Source: Ollibium composti (GTDB lineage: Bacteria > Pseudomonadota > Alphaproteobacteria > Rhizobiales > Rhizobiaceae). From it: a stretch of 64,000 nucleotides of DNA. The DNA lies in the NCBI RefSeq assembly GCF_004801285.1, contig NZ_SSNY01000002.1, positions 124,001-188,000 on the forward strand, given 5' to 3'. Positions within the stretch are counted from its first letter, which is position 1; every line of letters begins with the position of its first letter. Positions 61,510 to 64,000 of the stretch are shown here, piece by piece. The notes beneath the pieces are model-generated. The model was not told the DNA's origin. It saw nothing but the letters and a program-made list of their open reading frames with translations, and made no database searches. The position numbers and the translations under genes are program-made.

Positions 61510-62550
61510 TCAGCCCCGCCAGCGGCGGCCGTCGGTCTGGACGCCGAACAGCGACGGCGCGCGCGCATAGGCGGCGAGACCCAGCAGGGCGGCGAGCGGA
61601 TGGGTGATGACGTAGACCGGCATGTCGCGCATCAGCGCGCTGTGCGGCGCCTTGTCCTCGAAGGCGGCGCGGAAGTTGCCGGCCTTCAGCGCCGGCACGA
61701 TCTTCTGCGCGATGCCGCCGGTGAGGAAGACGCCGCCGCGGCTCATGAACACCAGCGCGAGATCGCCGGCGGTGCGGCCGAGGCAGGTGACGAACAGCGA
61801 AAGCGCTTCCTCGGCCACCGCGTCGGTGCCGGCGAGAGCCGCCGCCGTCACCTCCGACGGCTTGGTGAAGGGCGCGGCCTTGCCGTCCGCCGCGGCCACC
61901 GCGCGATAGACGTTGACGAGCCCGCGTCCGCACAGGATCTGCTCGCCCGAGATGCGCCCCTCGATCGTCTCGATATGCGGAAACACTTCGAAGTCGCGCG
62001 GCGTGCGCGGGCCGATGTCCATGTGGCCGCCCTCGCCGGGCACCGGAATCCAATGGTCTAACGCATGAATGAGGCCGGCGACGCCGAGGCCGGTGCCCGG
62101 TCCCAGCACGACCCGGCCGGCATTGGGCTCGGGCGTGCCGCCGCCGATCTTTTCCATATGCTCTTCGCCGAGCGCCACCACGGCCAGCGCCTGCGCCTCG
62201 AAATCGTTGAGCACGACGATGTCGGCGAGGCCGAGATTGGCGATCATCTCCTTCGGCCGCACCACCCATGGGCAGTTGGTCAGTTCGATCTCGTCGCCGT
62301 CGACGGGGCCGGCGACGGCCAGCACGGCGGATTTCGGCTGGACCGAAGAGCGGTCGAGCACGGCGGCCTGGATGGCGGCGTCGATGGTGGGAAAGTCCGC
62401 CGTCTGCACGATCCGCGGCTCGCCGGCCTCGGAATTGGCGTCGAGCACGACGGAAAACCGCGCATTGGTGCCGCCGATGTCGCCGATCAGGATCGGAAAC
62501 CGCAGGCCCGTTCCGTCCTCGCTCGCGCCCTGCATCCTGTCCCGCTCCAT
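61510..62550 (-). CDS. glk: glucokinase
   Basis: A 346-residue hexokinase-type glucokinase (Glk family, not ROK). The ATP motif [16 protein letters not shown] is near residue 20; [13 protein letters not shown] near 110 holds the catalytic Asp; [13 protein letters not shown] near 146 is the second phosphate loop; [19 protein letters not shown] follows. It phosphorylates cytosolic glucose. The ATG at 62550 is chosen; another five codons in (62535) is possible. It ends 43 bp before the ABC exporter start. Confidence 0.94.
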   Translation of the reverse strand: MERDRMQGASEDGTGLRFPILIGDIGGTNARFSVVLDANSEAGEPRIVQTADFPTIDAAIQAAVLDRSSVQPKSAVLAVAGPVDGDEIELTNCPWVVRPKEMIANLGLADIVVLNDFEAQALAVVALGEEHMEKIGGGTPEPNAGRVVLGPGTGLGVAGLIHALDHWIPVPGEGGHMDIGPRTPRDFEVFPHIETIEGRISGEQILCGRGLVNVYRAVAAADGKAAPFTKPSEVTAAALAGTDAVAEEALSLFVTCLGRTAGDLALVFMSRGGVFLTGGIAQKIVPALKAGNFRAAFEDKAPHSALMRDMPVYVITHPLAALLGLAAYARAPSLFGVQTDGRRWRG

Positions 62551-62605
62551 GGTTCGCTTTCGCGTCGCTATAGCCAAACCATGGCCGCTGCGGAAGACGC
62601 CTCGC

Positions 62606-63709
62606 TCACGGACCCGGCCGCGGACGCGGCACCGGCACGCCGATCTGCGGCGTTTCGGCGAAGGCGCTGAAAGCCGGCAGGCCGGTCGTGCCGGCCAGGA
62701 CGGGAGCGGGCGGCGAAGCCGGCTCCGGCACGACGGCTTCCGGCGCCGGAGCGGTCGCCACCGCGACCGGGGCGCGGCCACCTTTGAACAGGGCCGCCTC
62801 GAAGGAAGGCGGGCTCGGCTGGGTCAGCACCGCCTGGCACTGCTTCGGCAGCGCCGCCATCGTCATGATGTCGCGCGCCTTCGGCGCGTCGGGGTTCTTC
62901 GCCGGCCGCCATGGTTCCTCGGTGAACCACCACGCAAGCTCCTTGCCGCAGCCGTCGCCCCTGCCGGTATCGTGCTGCGGCTTGCAGTTCGGTGAGCCCG
63001 GCTGGCAGCCGATGCGGACGTGGAAATGCTCGTCATGGCCCCAGAACGGCCTGATCTTGTTCAGCCAGCTGCGGTCGCCGCTGACCGTATCGCACAGCTT
63101 CTTCTTGATGCCGGGATGCACGAAGATGCGCTCCACCTCCGGATAGCTGGCGGCGCGCTTCAGCAGGCGGGCGCGCGACTCGGTCCAGCGGCGGTCGTCG
63201 ACGACAAGCGATTTCGGCTTCAGCATGGAGACGGCGCCGATCTTCTCGCGCCCGCTCATCGAATAGGGCTGGTCCGGCATCGGGCTGAACCAGATATCGG
63301 CATCCAGCCCGAGCTGGTGCGAGGCGTGGCCGGTGCGCATCGGGCCGCCGCGCGGCTGCGAGATGTCGCCGACCAGAAGGCCGCGCCAGCCGTCCTGCAC
63401 CGCATCGCGCGACAGCTTTTCCAAAAGCGCGATCATCGCCGGATGGCCCCAGTTGCGGTTGCGCGAAGGGCGCATGACCTGCCAGGTCGGCCCGTCCAGC
63501 GGCAGGCCGACGCCGCCGGCGAAGCAGCCCTTGGAATAGAAACCGTAGGATTGCGGGGCCACCGCCGAGGGCAGCGCCTCCGCGCCGAACAGGTTCTTCG
63601 CCAGTTCGGCAGCACCAGCCGTGTCCGCGCCGGACAACAGGCCGGTCAGCGCCACCGTCATTGCCAGCAGGACCGACCGGGGCGCGGAGAGCCATTTCGA
63701 CTGTGTCAT
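62606..63709 (-). CDS. mepA: penicillin-insensitive murein endopeptidase
   Basis: A 367-residue M74-family metallopeptidase cleaving peptidoglycan cross-links in the periplasm. It has a signal peptide (about 1-33, AGA-AE), the zinc site H128/H131/D138 in [15 protein letters not shown] and the later [11 protein letters not shown]. Cysteines in [19 protein letters not shown] and GDGC match the disulphide pattern of MepA. The C-terminus has an extra Pro/Ala-rich tail of about 80 residues not found in E. coli. The ATG at 63709 begins a proper signal; the open frame upstream does not. Confidence 0.94.
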   Translation of the reverse strand: MTQSKWLSAPRSVLLAMTVALTGLLSGADTAGAAELAKNLFGAEALPSAVAPQSYGFYSKGCFAGGVGLPLDGPTWQVMRPSRNRNWGHPAMIALLEKLSRDAVQDGWRGLLVGDISQPRGGPMRTGHASHQLGLDADIWFSPMPDQPYSMSGREKIGAVSMLKPKSLVVDDRRWTESRARLLKRAASYPEVERIFVHPGIKKKLCDTVSGDRSWLNKIRPFWGHDEHFHVRIGCQPGSPNCKPQHDTGRGDGCGKELAWWFTEEPWRPAKNPDAPKARDIMTMAALPKQCQAVLTQPSPPSFEAALFKGGRAPVAVATAPAPEAVVPEPASPPAPVLAGTTGLPAFSAFAETPQIGVPVPRPRPGP

Positions 63710-63797
63710 GCGATTTCCCCTGCCTGCCCGTCCGCCGCAAGTCGCCGCCGAAGCGGCCGGTTCGCGAATCATAGCACGGCCTGCCCTGTCGGGGCGA

Positions 63798-64000
63798 TCA
63801 CGACCGTTTCATCGCGCTGCGCGCCGCCCCGTCCGCCCAGTCGCCCGCCGCCCATAGGGCATCGAAGGCGACGCGGTAGTCTGGGAAGCGGAAGGCGTAG
63901 CCCGTCTTCCTGATCGCGGCGTTGGAGACGCGCTTGTTCTCGCCGTAGAAAGACCGCGCCATGGGCGAAAGTTGGGCGGTTTCGAAGGGAATTTCCGGCG
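63798..64000 (-). CDS. SDR-family NAD(P)-binding protein, C-terminal fragment
   Basis: The last 66 codons of a gene entering from the right edge. The visible part PFETAQLSPMARSFYGENKRVSNAAI and YAFRFPDYRVAFDAL matches the C-terminus of YeeZ-like extended SDR/epimerase proteins, where ENKRVSN is characteristic. It ends in MKRS. The catalytic part lies outside the window. Confidence 0.7.
   Translation of the reverse strand, partial: PEIPFETAQLSPMARSFYGENKRVSNAAIRKTGYAFRFPDYRVAFDALWAAGDWADGAARSAMKRS

Overview
The window is GC-rich chromosomal DNA from an alphaproteobacterium, most likely a Hyphomicrobiales member close to Mesorhizobium/Phyllobacteriaceae. This rests on gene content (rhizobial-style inositol operon with fused IolC-DUF2090, PHA depolymerase, BTLCP peptidase), an Irr-type iron box (TTTAGAA-N3-TTCTAAA), a CtrA-type box (TTAA-N7-TTAA) and many dispersed palindromic intergenic repeats. 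No 16S or other species marker is present, so the genus is an inference.

Layout. 1-9401: inositol use; an ABC importer (minus strand) diverges from iolR-iolC-iolD-iolE-small membrane protein-iolB (plus). 9406-14704: an RND efflux pump with two periplasmic adaptors in an overlapping operon. 14933-17591: gabT and a ferredoxin-reductase-like flavoprotein. 17794-24348: an iron locus behind an Irr-type box (imelysin, bfd, bfr, di-haem oxidoreductase, second imelysin, DUF1513 Tat protein). 25078-30611: a five-gene peptide/nickel-type ABC importer. 30730-35099: an ATP-grasp gene, then a galactose-type De Ley-Doudoroff cluster (SDR, 2-keto-3-deoxygalactonokinase, KDPGal aldolase, SMP-30 lactonase) without the dehydratase. 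35250-37765: a GGDEF/EAL protein and gshB.

37923-50838 is the accessory part. A 2.79-kb IS1595-family element with perfect ends, an 8-bp target duplication and three passenger genes sits just upstream of comM. comM itself is cut before its Walker A motif by an 8.49-kb element flanked by CATGCT repeats; exact excision restores a 510-codon comM. The large serine recombinase lies 39 bp from the right junction. The element also carries a RepA-like ATPase, a zinc-finger protein, a small resolvase with a palindromic site upstream, a McrB-N/HNH nuclease (type IV restriction-like), and an AT-richer stand-alone reverse transcriptase behind about 0.88 kb without a convincing gene. The RT plus its leader is the best candidate for an unusual system: a defence-type RT with a possible template RNA, carried on a satellite-like element.

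51071-64000 is core chromosome: a GNAT acetyltransferase, a BTLCP peptidase with an upstream CtrA-type box, PHA depolymerase, an RlpA-like protein, an ATP-grasp protein, tRNA-Leu(CAG), a flippase, and a minus-strand run mepA-glk-ABC exporter-dapB-gpmA, ending in a partial SDR gene.
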